Part shown: positions 24,336 to 32,583 of the stretch, piece by piece | Layout: every line of letters begins with the position of its first letter | How positions within the stretch are numbered: the stretch's first letter is position 1 | The notes under the pieces: generated by a model | The model's database searches: none | What the model was told of the DNA's origin: nothing | What the model saw: only the letters and a program-made list of their open reading frames with translations | DNA from: Clostridia bacterium | Lineage (GTDB): Bacteria > Bacillota > Clostridia > Christensenellales > Aristaeellaceae | Assembly: GCA_017541205.1 (NCBI GenBank) | Contig: JAFXZO010000009.1 | Span: forward strand, 1-34,002 | Length of the DNA stretch: 34,002 nucleotides | Direction of reading: 5' to 3' | Made by a program: the position numbers and the translations under genes

Positions 24336-25049
24336 ATGACGCTCGACGGCCTGCGTCAGCTCCTGTTTCAATATCAAGACATCCCATACGCCAATCTGTC
24401 CGCGAAGCTGATCCCCACCGTGCCCCGGGAAAGGATCATCGGCATTCGCTTCCCGGAATATAAAAATATCATCCGGCAGCTCCGGGATGATCCGGTCATC
24501 CCGGTGTTTCTTGCGTCGCTGCCGCATTTTTGGCATGAGGAAAACTGCCTTCACGCGGCGCTGATCAACCGGATCAGGGATTGGGGCGAATGCGTATCGG
24601 CGCTGGAACGGTTTCTGCCCTATATCGATAACTGGATCGTCAACGACTCGATCAATCCCGCCTGCTTCAAAAAACACCGCGCGGAGCTGATCCTGAAGGT
24701 GCGATCCTGGATCGCCTCCCCGGCCCCGTACACCCGCCGGTGCGGCATGCGGCTTTTGATGGCGAATTATCTGGATCAGGATTTTCAGCCCTCGTATCTG
24801 GACCTGCCGGCGGACCTTCGCTCGGACGAATATTATGTGAACATGATGACCGCCTGGCTGTTCGCCGAAGCGCTGGTCAAGCAGTGGGACGCCGCGGTGC
24901 CCTATCTGGAAACCCACAGGCTCTCTCCCTGGACAAACAACAAGGCGATCCAGAAAGCCTGCGAAAGCTTCCGGATCCCGGATGAACGGAAGGCCTATCT
25001 GAGAAGCCTGAAAATGGACGTAAAAAAAGAAAAAAACAGCGTTTCTTAA
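24336..25049 (+). CDS. AlkD-like DNA alkylation repair glycosylase
   Basis: The 237-aa all-helical protein has HEAT-repeat features of the AlkD/AlkC family (PF08713): PRERIIGIRFPEYKNIIRQL, DNWIVNDSINP (compare W..VD) and YTRRCGMRLLMANYL (compare W.RR.A). AlkD enzymes cut N3- and N7-alkylated bases from DNA without base flipping. The conserved W, D and RR positions are mostly kept. Starts 27 nt after the reductase with GGAGG upstream. Its terminator is at 25084. Confidence 0.85.
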   Translation: MTLDGLRQLLFQYQDIPYANLSAKLIPTVPRERIIGIRFPEYKNIIRQLRDDPVIPVFLASLPHFWHEENCLHAALINRIRDWGECVSALERFLPYIDNWIVNDSINPACFKKHRAELILKVRSWIASPAPYTRRCGMRLLMANYLDQDFQPSYLDLPADLRSDEYYVNMMTAWLFAEALVKQWDAAVPYLETHRLSPWTNNKAIQKACESFRIPDERKAYLRSLKMDVKKEKNSVS

Positions 25050-25083
25050 AGCCGCTGCCTTGCAGGGAGCGGGGATGAACGGC

Positions 25084-25120
25084 GCCCGGCCGGAAAGCGA
25101 GCCGGGCTTTCTTGTTTTGC
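25084..25120 (+). terminator. Intrinsic terminator of the XRE-reductase-AlkD operon
   Basis: Stem GCCCGGC (25084-25090) with GCCGGGC (25101-25107), followed by TTTCTTGTTTTG on the plus strand. Confidence 0.85.
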
Positions 25121-25211
25121 TTCTGTTTTTTCTGCCTGTTCCACTGCCGCCCAGGCCGAAATACCGCCGTTCCTGCCGCCCCAAACAAGCGGTTTTGCGT
25201 GAATCCGCTCC

Positions 25212-25240
25212 TTGTCAATGGCGGACTTTCGTGGTACAAT
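25212..25240 (+). promoter_or_regulatory. Sigma-A type promoter of the YkgJ-MTase-barnase-barstar operon
   Basis: TTGTCA (25212-25217), 17-nt spacer, TACAAT (25235-25240), with TGG immediately before the -10. It lies 50 nt upstream of the first gene of the run, which ends at the terminator at 28873. Confidence 0.75.
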
Positions 25241-25290
25241 AAACGGAAAGAAATGCTCAGCCGTTATCCGCGGAAAGCGGAGGAGGGGGA

Positions 25291-25779
25291 ATGCGCGTGG
25301 AGCCGCTGGACCGGGTGATGCGAGCCAGGGAAATGCTCAGCGCGCTGACGCCGCTTCGCATGGACTGCGGGCGCTGTTGCGGCGGCGCCTGCTGCCAATG
25401 CGACGAGGACGGGCAGGGCGGCATGCTGCTGTTCCCGGGGGAGGAAGCGCTCTATGATCCGCTTCCCGAAGGCTTTACGATCGTGGCGGATCGGGCGGTG
25501 ATCCCGGACGGAAAGCTGCTGATCTGCGCGGGCGTTTGCGAAAGGGAAGCGCGGCCGCTCTCCTGCCGGCTGTTTCCGCTGCTGCCGACGCGTACGGGCG
25601 CAAGGCTGGATCGGCGCGCCTGGGCGGTCTGCCCGCTGATGGAAGGCGGGAAAAAGGGCATGCTGCCTCAGTTCGTCCGGGCGGTGGAGCAGGCGGGGCA
25701 ATTGCTGTACGCGTGCCCTTCGCACGCGGCGTTCCTGGACGCGCTGCATGCGTACAATGAAAGGCTCAAACAGTTTTAA
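25291..25779 (+). CDS. YkgJ-like Cys-rich metal-cluster protein
   Basis: The 162-aa protein has the cysteine pattern of the YkgJ / zinc-or-iron-chelating family: CGRCCGGACCQC near residues 26-37, then ICAGVCEREARPLSCRLFPLLP and VCPL. The family is thought to bind a metal cluster. Its role is not settled. Start ATG at 25291 with GGAGGGGG. It is first in the operon and 31 nt before the methyltransferase. Confidence 0.82.
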   Translation: MRVEPLDRVMRAREMLSALTPLRMDCGRCCGGACCQCDEDGQGGMLLFPGEEALYDPLPEGFTIVADRAVIPDGKLLICAGVCEREARPLSCRLFPLLPTRTGARLDRRAWAVCPLMEGGKKGMLPQFVRAVEQAGQLLYACPSHAAFLDALHAYNERLKQF

Positions 25780-25810
25780 GCGACGGACCAATGGGAAAGG
25801 AGCATGAAGC

Positions 25811-27034
25811 ATGCGCTGGGTACAATCGGCCTGCTTTCAGGAAGTGCACGGGGAAGGGACGCAGGGCGAATTGATGCTGGGGGATGCCAGGGGAGATTTC
25901 AGCCCGTGGGCCGGACAGGCTGCCTGCGTGTATTTGGACCCGCCCTTCATGACGGGCGAAGAATTCCGGATGCGCATGCGGGTTGGCGAAAAGGGCTGGG
26001 AAACCGGCAGGGAAGCGCTGATCCTGCCCGCTTTTAACGACCGGTTTTTCAGCAAAACGGATTATCTGGCGTTCCTGCGTCCGGCGCTGGAAAACGCCAA
26101 AATGCTGCTGAAAAGCACGGGCTCCTTCTTTCTGCATTTGGACAGCCGCATGAGCGCGCACGCGCGCATCCTGTGCGACGAGATATTCGGCGAAAGCAAT
26201 TTCATGAACGAAATCATCTGGGCGTATCAGACCGGCGGGCGCACCATGAAGCGCTTTTCCCGCAAGCACGACGTGATCCTGTTTTACCGGATGAGCCGGA
26301 GCCAGTATTTTGACATTACCGCCGTGCCGCTGCCGCGCAGCGAAAACCGTTCCAACCACATGCGCCGCTGCGTGGATGAAAACGGGCGCTCCTACCGCAC
26401 CATCCAATCCGGCGGGAAAACCTATGTTTATTACGACGATGATCCCGTGTACCCCGGCGACGTATGGACCGATGTGAGCCACCTGCAGCAAAAGGATCCC
26501 CAGCGTACCGGCTACGACACCCAAAAGCCCCTGGCGCTGCTGACGCGGATTATCCTGTCCACGACGCAGAAGGGCGATCTGGTGGCCGATCTCTTCGGCG
26601 GCTCGGGCACCACGGCGGTGGCCGCCGCGCAGAGCGGACGAAGGTTTTTGTCCAACGACGCCGGCCTTTTGTCCCTGGCGGTGAGCCGCAAGCGCCTGCT
26701 GCACACGGAAATGAAGGTGACGGCCCCCTGCGGCGCGCCGGGCGCTTCCATGCAGGCGGAATTTGAGCCCGGCATCGCGTTCCATGATGTGCGCCTGTTG
26801 GATTACCAGACGCCCGAGGAATGCCAGGTGACCGGTCTGGACGCCGTGGACCAGTGGTCGGTCGGCTTTTACCGGGATCAAACGTTCTTTGAGCAGGCCA
26901 GCACCGGACGAAGGAAGCAATGCCCGGCGCTGGAGGATATGCTGCAATTACCGCAGCTGCGCGGCGTTCCCGCCATCCTGATTTCGGATGTGTACGGGAA
27001 CCGCAGCCTGTGGATACAGGAGGAAGAAGCATGA
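25811..27034 (+). CDS. Site-specific DNA methyltransferase, beta-class (orphan)
   Basis: The 407-aa enzyme has motif IV DPPF at residues 43-46 in the N-terminal part, followed by a target-recognition-like middle region, and the SAM-binding motif I FGGSGTTAVAA at about 261-271 near YDTQKPLALL. This order (IV before I) is the beta class, including many type III and solitary adenine-N6 or cytosine-N4 methyltransferases. No endonuclease is next to it, so it looks solitary. ATG at 25811 with AAGGAG 8 nt upstream; an ATG at 25804 is in another frame. Overlaps the next gene by 4 nt. Confidence 0.9.
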   Translation: MRWVQSACFQEVHGEGTQGELMLGDARGDFSPWAGQAACVYLDPPFMTGEEFRMRMRVGEKGWETGREALILPAFNDRFFSKTDYLAFLRPALENAKMLLKSTGSFFLHLDSRMSAHARILCDEIFGESNFMNEIIWAYQTGGRTMKRFSRKHDVILFYRMSRSQYFDITAVPLPRSENRSNHMRRCVDENGRSYRTIQSGGKTYVYYDDDPVYPGDVWTDVSHLQQKDPQRTGYDTQKPLALLTRIILSTTQKGDLVADLFGGSGTTAVAAAQSGRRFLSNDAGLLSLAVSRKRLLHTEMKVTAPCGAPGASMQAEFEPGIAFHDVRLLDYQTPEECQVTGLDAVDQWSVGFYRDQTFFEQASTGRRKQCPALEDMLQLPQLRGVPAILISDVYGNRSLWIQEEEA

Positions 27035-27813
27035 GAATGGAAAACGAGGCCCATCTCTTCCGGCGTTTCCTTTGCCGGGCCCTGGCGCTGCTCATCGCGC
27101 TGACGCTGATCGGGGGCGCCGTCCCGTCCCTTTCCGGCGGTTTGGACGGATGGCTGCCCGGCGCGCAGGCGGAAGCCGCCGAATGGAAAACGCTCAAAAA
27201 AGGTTCATCCGGCGCGGAAGTCAAAAAGGCGCAGCAGGCGCTCAGGGAGCTCGGCTACTATCAGGGCAAGCTGGACGGCAATTTCAGCAAGGCGTTCGAG
27301 GAAGCCGTGATCGCGTTCCAGGCCGATTTCGGGCTGGAGCAGACAGGCAAGCTCGACGAGGAAACCTACCTGCTGATCACCGAGGGCCTCCCGGACGCGC
27401 CGGACGAAGAAGAGCCGGAACCGACGCGGGAGGCGCCTTCGGAGGAAAAGACGGAGGAAGCGCCCTTCGTCACGGAGGACGGCTCCTATTCGGACAAGGA
27501 TCACGTGGCGGCGTATCTTCGCGCGTTCGGGCATCTGCCGTCCAACTACATCACCAAGAGCGAGGCGCAGGACCTGGGCTGGGAAAACCGGCTGGGCAAC
27601 CTGTGGGATGTCGCGCCCGGCAAGAGCATCGGGGGAGACCGCTTCGGCAATTACGAGGGGCTTTTGCCCACCGCCAAGGGCCGCAAGTATTATGAATGCG
27701 ATATCGATTTTGACGGCGGATACCGCAACGGCAAGCGCATCATCTTCAGCAGCGACGGCCTGATTTTTTACACGGAGGACCACTACAACACGTTTGAGGA
27801 GATAACGGAATGA
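27031..27813 (+). CDS. Secreted peptidoglycan-binding/barnase fusion (RNase toxin)
   Basis: The 260-aa protein has an export signal (about 11-47, including ALALLIALTLIGG). A PG_binding_1 domain follows (about 51-110: LKKGSSGAEVKKAQQALREL, YYQGKLDGNFS). An acidic Pro/Glu linker (about 112-150) leads into a C-terminal barnase domain (about 155-260: NYITKSEAQDLGW, DVAPGKSIGGDRFGNYEG). Glu222, Arg236 and His251 match barnase Glu73, Arg87 and His102, with identical spacing (+14, +29), and Arg232 matches Arg83. It should be an active, guanine-leaning extracellular RNase. Start ATG at 27031, overlapping the MTase stop (ATGA). Confidence 0.95.
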   Translation: MRMENEAHLFRRFLCRALALLIALTLIGGAVPSLSGGLDGWLPGAQAEAAEWKTLKKGSSGAEVKKAQQALRELGYYQGKLDGNFSKAFEEAVIAFQADFGLEQTGKLDEETYLLITEGLPDAPDEEEPEPTREAPSEEKTEEAPFVTEDGSYSDKDHVAAYLRAFGHLPSNYITKSEAQDLGWENRLGNLWDVAPGKSIGGDRFGNYEGLLPTAKGRKYYECDIDFDGGYRNGKRIIFSSDGLIFYTEDHYNTFEEITE

Positions 27814-28100
27814 CAAAGAGAGTGCAGCTTTCCGCCGCGGCCTGGGATACGCCCCTGAAGGCGCATGAAGCCCTGGCAAAGGCGCTTGAATTCCCGGAAT
27901 ACTACGGGCATAATCTGGACGCCCTTCACGATTGCCTGACGGACCTTGGCGATACGGAGCTGGTGATCGAGGACTGCGCCCTGGCGGGCGATCAGATGGA
28001 AAAATGGCCGTCCTTCCTGGCCGTCTTCTTTGATTCCGCCGCCGAAAACCCGCGCCTCAAAATCAAGCTTTTGCCCGGCAACGGCGATTACGGAAAATAA
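27810..28100 (+). CDS. Barstar-family RNase inhibitor (immunity)
   Basis: The 96-aa protein matches barstar. FPEYYGHNLDALHDCLTDL aligns with barstar LPEYYGENLDALWDCLTGW. Tyr31 and Asp41 match barstar Tyr29 and Asp39, which bind the barnase active site. Barstar Trp38 is His40 here. It overlaps the barnase stop by 4 nt (ATGA), so toxin and inhibitor are made together. The inhibitor stays in the cell and protects it from the toxin before export. Confidence 0.95.
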   Translation: MTKRVQLSAAAWDTPLKAHEALAKALEFPEYYGHNLDALHDCLTDLGDTELVIEDCALAGDQMEKWPSFLAVFFDSAAENPRLKIKLLPGNGDYGK

Positions 28101-28118
28101 AATCCGGAGGATAAGACT

Positions 28119-28847
28119 GTGAGCAGATTAGGCGATTTGATCCGCCTGGAACGCACCCGCCAGGGCCTGACCCATAAGCAGGTGGCCCGCAAATGCGGCG
28201 TCAGCGATAAATACCTGATGGAGGTGGAAGCGGGCACCCGCATCATCGCGGATGACCAGGCCCGGCGCATCCTCAAATCCATGGGCATGACCGAGCATTC
28301 CGAAGCGGACTTTACCTTGGACGATATCGCGGCGACGGTGGACCTGCAATCCGCCGTGCCGCAATTGGCCAAAGCGGCGGAAAAGAAAAAGGCCGCCAAG
28401 GCGGAAAAGGAAGCGCCCGCCGCCCAAAGCGATCCGGGCGTCGCGGGCTCCATCTGGCTCGACGCGCTCTCCGGCGTGCTCAAGCATGTGCCCGTATACA
28501 ACGCGGTCATGAAGGAGGTGGGCCACCGGCTGCTTCCCATCACCAACGGAAAAATCGAAGGCGCGTCCCCGGACAAGGTGTTTTATTTCATGGCCCCGGA
28601 CAACGATCTGCGCGGCTTCCGCGTGCAGCGCGGGGATCTGGTGCTGGTCGTGCCCGCGCAGGCCGCGGTGGACGGGGCGATCATGCTGCTGCAAACCGCC
28701 CAGGGCCGCGTGCTGCGCAAGGTCAAGCGCGTGAATGATTACCAGGCCATGCTGCAGAAATACGACGAGGCGTTTGAAAGCGAAATCAAGAATTTCAACG
28801 AGCTTACCTTCGTCGGCCGCTGCGTGCGTTTGGAAGCGGAATTGTAA
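28119..28847 (+). CDS. XRE-type HTH protein with S24/LexA-like C-terminal region
   Basis: The 242-aa protein has an HTH_XRE domain at about 1-60 (RQGLTHKQVARKCGVSDKYLMEVEAGTR), a Lys/Ala-rich linker (about 85-105), and a C-terminal part (about 135-242) with FRVQRGDLVLVVPAQAAVDGAIM and VLRKVKRV, similar to the second half of LexA/CI S24 folds. The usual catalytic Ser before the GD segment is not visible (MAPDNDLRGF), so self-cleavage seems unlikely. GTG start with GGAGG 8 nt upstream. Only 18 nt after barstar, so it may regulate this operon. Confidence 0.8.
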   Translation: MSRLGDLIRLERTRQGLTHKQVARKCGVSDKYLMEVEAGTRIIADDQARRILKSMGMTEHSEADFTLDDIAATVDLQSAVPQLAKAAEKKKAAKAEKEAPAAQSDPGVAGSIWLDALSGVLKHVPVYNAVMKEVGHRLLPITNGKIEGASPDKVFYFMAPDNDLRGFRVQRGDLVLVVPAQAAVDGAIMLLQTAQGRVLRKVKRVNDYQAMLQKYDEAFESEIKNFNELTFVGRCVRLEAEL

Positions 28848-28872
28848 TTTCACCTGGTAATCTGTCTGCCGC

Positions 28873-28904
28873 AAAGAGCGTTTTCGCCGCGAAAACGCTC
28901 TTTT
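28873..28904 (+). terminator. Intrinsic terminator of the barnase-barstar operon
   Basis: A perfect 14-bp stem, AAAGAGCGTTTTCG (28873-28886) with CGAAAACGCTCTTT (28890-28903), with A-rich and T-rich edges. Confidence 0.9.
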
Positions 28905-28934
28905 CCAACCGTCCGGTTCATCAAAGAAAAAGCC

Positions 28935-28963
28935 TTGCGGGGGATCCGCTTCTGTGTTATGCT
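28935..28963 (+). promoter_or_regulatory. Promoter candidate of the first MATE gene
   Basis: TTGCGG (28935-28940), 17-nt spacer, TATGCT (28958-28963). Moderate match. Confidence 0.5.
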
Positions 28964-29021
28964 GTATGCGCGCCGGATGCAGCTTTTGCTTTGGCGGACA
29001 AAAGAACGAGGTATCCATCGT

Positions 29022-30437
29022 ATGAGCTCCACGCTTCTTCGGAAAGCGCGCGGCGCGCTGATCGGCGATAAAGCGTTTTACCGCGCCGTGCTTGCCATTA
29101 TCATCCCGGTCATTATTCAAAGCAGCATATCCAATTTCGTCAATTTCCTGGATAATTTGATGGTCGGCGCGCTGGGCGATGCGCAGATGAGCGGCGTGTC
29201 CATTTCCAACCAGCTGATTTTCGTGTTCAACCTGGCGATTTTCGGCGGCCTGGCCGGGCCGGGTATTTTTGGCGCGCAGTTTTACGGGGCCGGGAATATG
29301 GACGGCATGCGCAATACCTTCCGCATCAAGCTCCTGGAATCGCTGCTGCTCCTTGCGGTGGCGTTTACGGCCTTCCTTGGGTTCAGCAAGCCTCTGATTT
29401 CCCTGTATTTGCAGGGTGACGGGGACGCGGCGCTTGCCCAGGAAATGCTTGTGAACGGCCAGAAATATCTGATGGTGATGCTCTTTGGCCTGCCCGCCTT
29501 TGCGCTCACCCAATGCTACGCGGGCACGCTGCGCGAAATGGGCGAAACGCGCCTGCCCATGGTCGCGAGCGTCGCGGCGGTGCTGACCAACGCGGTCTTT
29601 AATTATCTGCTGATTTTCGGCAAATTGGGCCTGCCTCGGCTGGAGGTGGTGGGCGCGGCGATGGCGACGGTCATCAGCCGCTATGTGGAGCTTGGCATCG
29701 TGATGATCTTTACGCATCGCCACCACCTGCGCTTCTCCTTTATCGAGGGCGCTTTCCGGACGCTGAAGGTGCCCGCCGCGCTGCTTAAAAAAGTGGCAAA
29801 GATGGGCGCGCCGCTTTTGCTCAACGAGCTGCTCTGGTCCATCGGCATGAGCGCGCTCACCGCCATCTATTCCATGTGCGGGCTGGCGGTGGTTTCGGCG
29901 CTGAGCATCACGTTCACCATTTCCAACCTGTTCAATTCTGTGTACATGTCCATGGGTACGGCGGTGGCGGTCATGGTGGGGCAGGCGCTGGGCGCGGGGA
30001 ACTTTGAAAAAGCGAAGGGCGACGTTTGGCGGCTGATCGCCTTCGGCGTGGCCGGCGCCGCGGCGATGGGCCTCATGCTGAGCCTCTTTTCTTCGCTGAT
30101 CCCCCGGGCTTATACGGGCGTCACGCAGGATGTGCGCGACATCGCCGCCAGACTGCTGCGCGTGACCTCGTGCGCGATGCCGCTCTACGCCATCGCCCAT
30201 TGCACATATTTTACGCTCAGGTCCGGCGGGAAAACGATCATCACGTTCCTGTTCGACAGCTGCTATACCTGGGCCTTTTCCGTGCCGCTCGCGCTGCTCA
30301 TGGTCAAGGTATTTCAGGCGGAAATCGTTGTGGCCTACGCTGTGGTGGAGGCGGCGAACCTCATCAAATGCGTGATCGGCCTGCTCTTCGTCCGCTCCGG
30401 GAAATGGATCCAGAACCTGACCAGCGTAACGGAATAA
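29022..30437 (+). CDS. MATE-family multidrug/sodium antiporter
   Basis: The 471-aa membrane protein has about twelve hydrophobic segments in the two-lobe MATE layout. VIIQSSISNFVNFLDNLMVG and, later, GIFGAQFYGAGN match typical MATE stretches. The substrate is unknown (drugs or metabolites exchanged for Na+ or H+). I start at ATG 29022 (GAGG at 10 nt) because the frame extended to 28935 covers the promoter. The second MATE gene nearby is only distantly similar in sequence. Confidence 0.92.
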   Translation: MSSTLLRKARGALIGDKAFYRAVLAIIIPVIIQSSISNFVNFLDNLMVGALGDAQMSGVSISNQLIFVFNLAIFGGLAGPGIFGAQFYGAGNMDGMRNTFRIKLLESLLLLAVAFTAFLGFSKPLISLYLQGDGDAALAQEMLVNGQKYLMVMLFGLPAFALTQCYAGTLREMGETRLPMVASVAAVLTNAVFNYLLIFGKLGLPRLEVVGAAMATVISRYVELGIVMIFTHRHHLRFSFIEGAFRTLKVPAALLKKVAKMGAPLLLNELLWSIGMSALTAIYSMCGLAVVSALSITFTISNLFNSVYMSMGTAVAVMVGQALGAGNFEKAKGDVWRLIAFGVAGAAAMGLMLSLFSSLIPRAYTGVTQDVRDIAARLLRVTSCAMPLYAIAHCTYFTLRSGGKTIITFLFDSCYTWAFSVPLALLMVKVFQAEIVVAYAVVEAANLIKCVIGLLFVRSGKWIQNLTSVTE

Positions 30438-30462
30438 GGCGGGCTTTCCGCGCTCGATCCGC

Positions 30463-30674
30463 ATGGATTCTCCGGAAGTGCTTTCGACGCAGTACCTGTG
30501 CGAAGGCCGGGCGGAAAAAGCGGCGGCGCTGTTCGGCGCCAGGAAGCAGTCAACCGGGTGCGCGTTTTCCCGGACGGCACGGGGGACGATCAGAAAGAAA
30601 CCGGGTTTTGCCGTGAAAAACGCTTGTATTCTGAGGAAAGATGGTTTACACTGATTGTTGCTTTAGGATATTAG
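30463..30674 (+). pseudogene. Possible frameshifted small gene between MATE genes
   Basis: Two frames join into a protein-like reading. The first gives MDSPEVLSTQYLCEGRAEKA and on to about 30540. Then another phase reads RRQEAVNRVRVFPDGTGD and continues to SEERWFTLIVALGY, with a TAG at 30672-30674. One base change near 30535-30550 would join them. There is no ribosome site before the ATG. It may be a decayed gene, a sequencing frameshift or chance. Confidence 0.25.
30624..30652 (+). promoter_or_regulatory. Sigma-A type promoter of the second MATE gene
   Basis: TTGTAT (30624-30629), 17-nt spacer, TACACT (30647-30652), 38 nt before the ATG. It overlaps the tail of the possible frameshifted gene. 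Confidence 0.55.
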
Positions 30675-30690
30675 GAAACGAGGCTTACCC

Positions 30691-32085
30691 ATGAGCAAGA
30701 TGCAGCGGGATTTTACCCAGGGGCCGATTGCGAAAAGCATGATCGCTTTTTCCCTGCCGTTTTTACTGTCCAATATTCTGCAGGCGCTGTACGGCGCGGT
30801 GGATATGTGGGTGGTAGGCAATTATTCCAACCCCGATCCCAACGTGAGCGCCCTGATTTTGAGCGGCGTCAACATCGGCAGCCAGATCACCCATATGGTG
30901 GCCATGATGGTGAGCGGCCTGACGGTGGCGGGCACGGTGATGGTCGGGCAGTATGTGGGCGCGCGCAAACAGAAGGACGCGTCGGAGACGGTCGGCACCA
31001 TGTTTACGATGCTGGGCATCGTGGGCATCGCGCTGATGGTGCTGATGATCGCGTTTGCAAATCCGCTCCTGCGCCTGCTCAATACGCCCGACGAAGCGTT
31101 TGAACACGCGAAGACCTATCTGATCATCTGCCTGCTGGGCACGCTGTTCATCTTCGGCTACAACGCCATCTCCTCGATCCAGCGCGGCCTTGGCGATTCG
31201 ATCCGGCCGCTGATCTTTGTGGGCATCGCGTGCCTGGTGAACGTGGGGCTGGACCTTTGGCTGGTGTGGGGCCTTGGCATGGGCGCCGCCGGCGCGGCGC
31301 TCGCCACCGTGATCGCCCAGGCGATCAGCCTGATCCTGGCGGCCGTCTATCTGGGCAGGAAAAAATTCATTTTCGATTTCAAGTTCAAATCCTTTAAGAT
31401 CGTCAGGGAAAAGCTGTCGCTGATGGTGAAGCTCGGCATCCCTTCGAGCGTGCAGAGCATCATCGTCAATATTTCCTTCCTGGTGATGACCGCGCTGGTC
31501 AATTCCATCGGCGGCGCCATGGCGAGCGCGGCCGTCGGCGTGGTGGGCAAGTTCAATTCCTTCGCGATCCTGCCCGCCGTGGCCATGAGCTCCTCGGTCA
31601 GCGCCTTTGCCGCGCAGAATATCGGGGCCAACATGCATGACCGGGCGAAAAAGAGCCTGGGCGTCGGCATCGGCATCGCCATGTTCATTTCCCTGATCGT
31701 GTTTGCCGCGGTGCAGCTGTTCCCCGAAGCGATCATCGGCGTGTTCAGCCCGAGCGAAGAGGTCATCAAAAACGGCGTGGAATATATGCGCACGTTCAGC
31801 TTTGATTATCTGCTGGTGCCCATCCAGTTCTGCATGAACGGCTTGATCATGGGCGCGGGCCATACGATGCTGACGCTGCTGAGCTCCATGCTTTCCTCCC
31901 TCCTGCTTCGTATCCCGGTCGCGATCCTGTTCGGCTCTGTGCTCAGCTGGGGCCTGATGGGCGTCGGCCTGGCGGGGCCCGCGGCGACGCTCGCCGGCGT
32001 GCTCCTGACCGGCTGGTTCCTTGTGACCGGGCGCTGGAAAAAGGATAAAACCGGCATCCGGCGGGATAAGGAAATGGTTTCCTGA
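30691..32085 (+). CDS. MATE-family efflux transporter
   Basis: The 464-aa protein starts MSKMQRDFTQGPIAKSMIAF, the usual N-terminus of the clostridial MATE branch. ALYGAVDMWVVGNYSNPDPN, VMVGQYVGARKQ and a second lobe with ASAAVGVVGKFNSF are present. About twelve membrane segments. ATG with GAGG 7 nt upstream. Substrate unknown. A separate promoter suggests independent regulation from the first MATE gene. Confidence 0.94.
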   Translation: MSKMQRDFTQGPIAKSMIAFSLPFLLSNILQALYGAVDMWVVGNYSNPDPNVSALILSGVNIGSQITHMVAMMVSGLTVAGTVMVGQYVGARKQKDASETVGTMFTMLGIVGIALMVLMIAFANPLLRLLNTPDEAFEHAKTYLIICLLGTLFIFGYNAISSIQRGLGDSIRPLIFVGIACLVNVGLDLWLVWGLGMGAAGAALATVIAQAISLILAAVYLGRKKFIFDFKFKSFKIVREKLSLMVKLGIPSSVQSIIVNISFLVMTALVNSIGGAMASAAVGVVGKFNSFAILPAVAMSSSVSAFAAQNIGANMHDRAKKSLGVGIGIAMFISLIVFAAVQLFPEAIIGVFSPSEEVIKNGVEYMRTFSFDYLLVPIQFCMNGLIMGAGHTMLTLLSSMLSSLLLRIPVAILFGSVLSWGLMGVGLAGPAATLAGVLLTGWFLVTGRWKKDKTGIRRDKEMVS

Positions 32086-32134
32086 CCCGTTTCGCGCCGC
32101 TTCCCCGTTTTTTCTACTTTTTTTCTTCTTCTGC

Positions 32135-32163
32135 TTGTATTTTTTCTGATCCTGTGGTATGAT
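32135..32163 (+). promoter_or_regulatory. Sigma-A type promoter of secG
   Basis: TTGTAT (32135-32140), 17-nt spacer, TATGAT (32158-32163), with TGTGG before the -10 as in the DUF6273 operon promoter. Confidence 0.75.
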
Positions 32164-32196
32164 ATCACCTGTGTTATTTCAAGGAGGGACAGACTC

Positions 32197-32436
32197 ATGA
32201 GCGCTATTGAAATTATTCTGAACATTCTGATGGTGGTCGCTGCGATCGTGATGATCGTGACTGTCTTGATGCAGGACAGCGATTCTGACGGTATGGGCGC
32301 CCTGACCGGCGGCAGCGAAACCTTCTTTGGCAAGAATAAAAACAACACCCTGGAAGGCAAACTGGCCCTGGCCACCAAGGCTTCTGCCATCGTGTTCGTG
32401 GTGCTGGCGATCCTCAGCCTGCTATTGGTCAAGTAA
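32197..32436 (+). CDS. secG: Preprotein translocase subunit SecG
   Basis: This 79-aa protein has two membrane segments (about 5-25 and 57-78) separated by the SecG-type loop VLMQDSDSDGMGALTGGSETFFGK. SecG assists SecYE in protein export. ATG with GGAGGG upstream and its own promoter and terminator. Confidence 0.95.
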   Translation: MSAIEIILNILMVVAAIVMIVTVLMQDSDSDGMGALTGGSETFFGKNKNNTLEGKLALATKASAIVFVVLAILSLLLVK

Positions 32437-32462
32437 GGCTAAGGCTGTATGCATCGCTGTCT

Positions 32463-32491
32463 GGGCTGACGCGCTTGAGTCAGCCCTTTCT
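32463..32491 (+). terminator. Intrinsic terminator of secG
   Basis: Stem GGGCTGAC (32463-32470) with GTCAGCCC (32479-32486), followed by TTTCTTT. Confidence 0.85.
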
Positions 32492-32583
32492 TTGCGTATG
32501 GACCCTTTATCCGGAAGGCGAAACCGCATTTCAGGCTTTTTCTCCGCGGGAAGCCCTCATTTTTTTGATCCGTAGGTGCTGCC

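Noticed and set aside
25291-28847. Restriction-modification system around the methyltransferase
   Set aside because: No endonuclease-like protein is among the neighbours; all operon members are otherwise assigned.
28128-30464. 778-aa minus-strand frame across the XRE/S24 and MATE genes
   Set aside because: It runs antisense through two clear genes and a terminator, with His/Gln/Arg-rich shadow composition.
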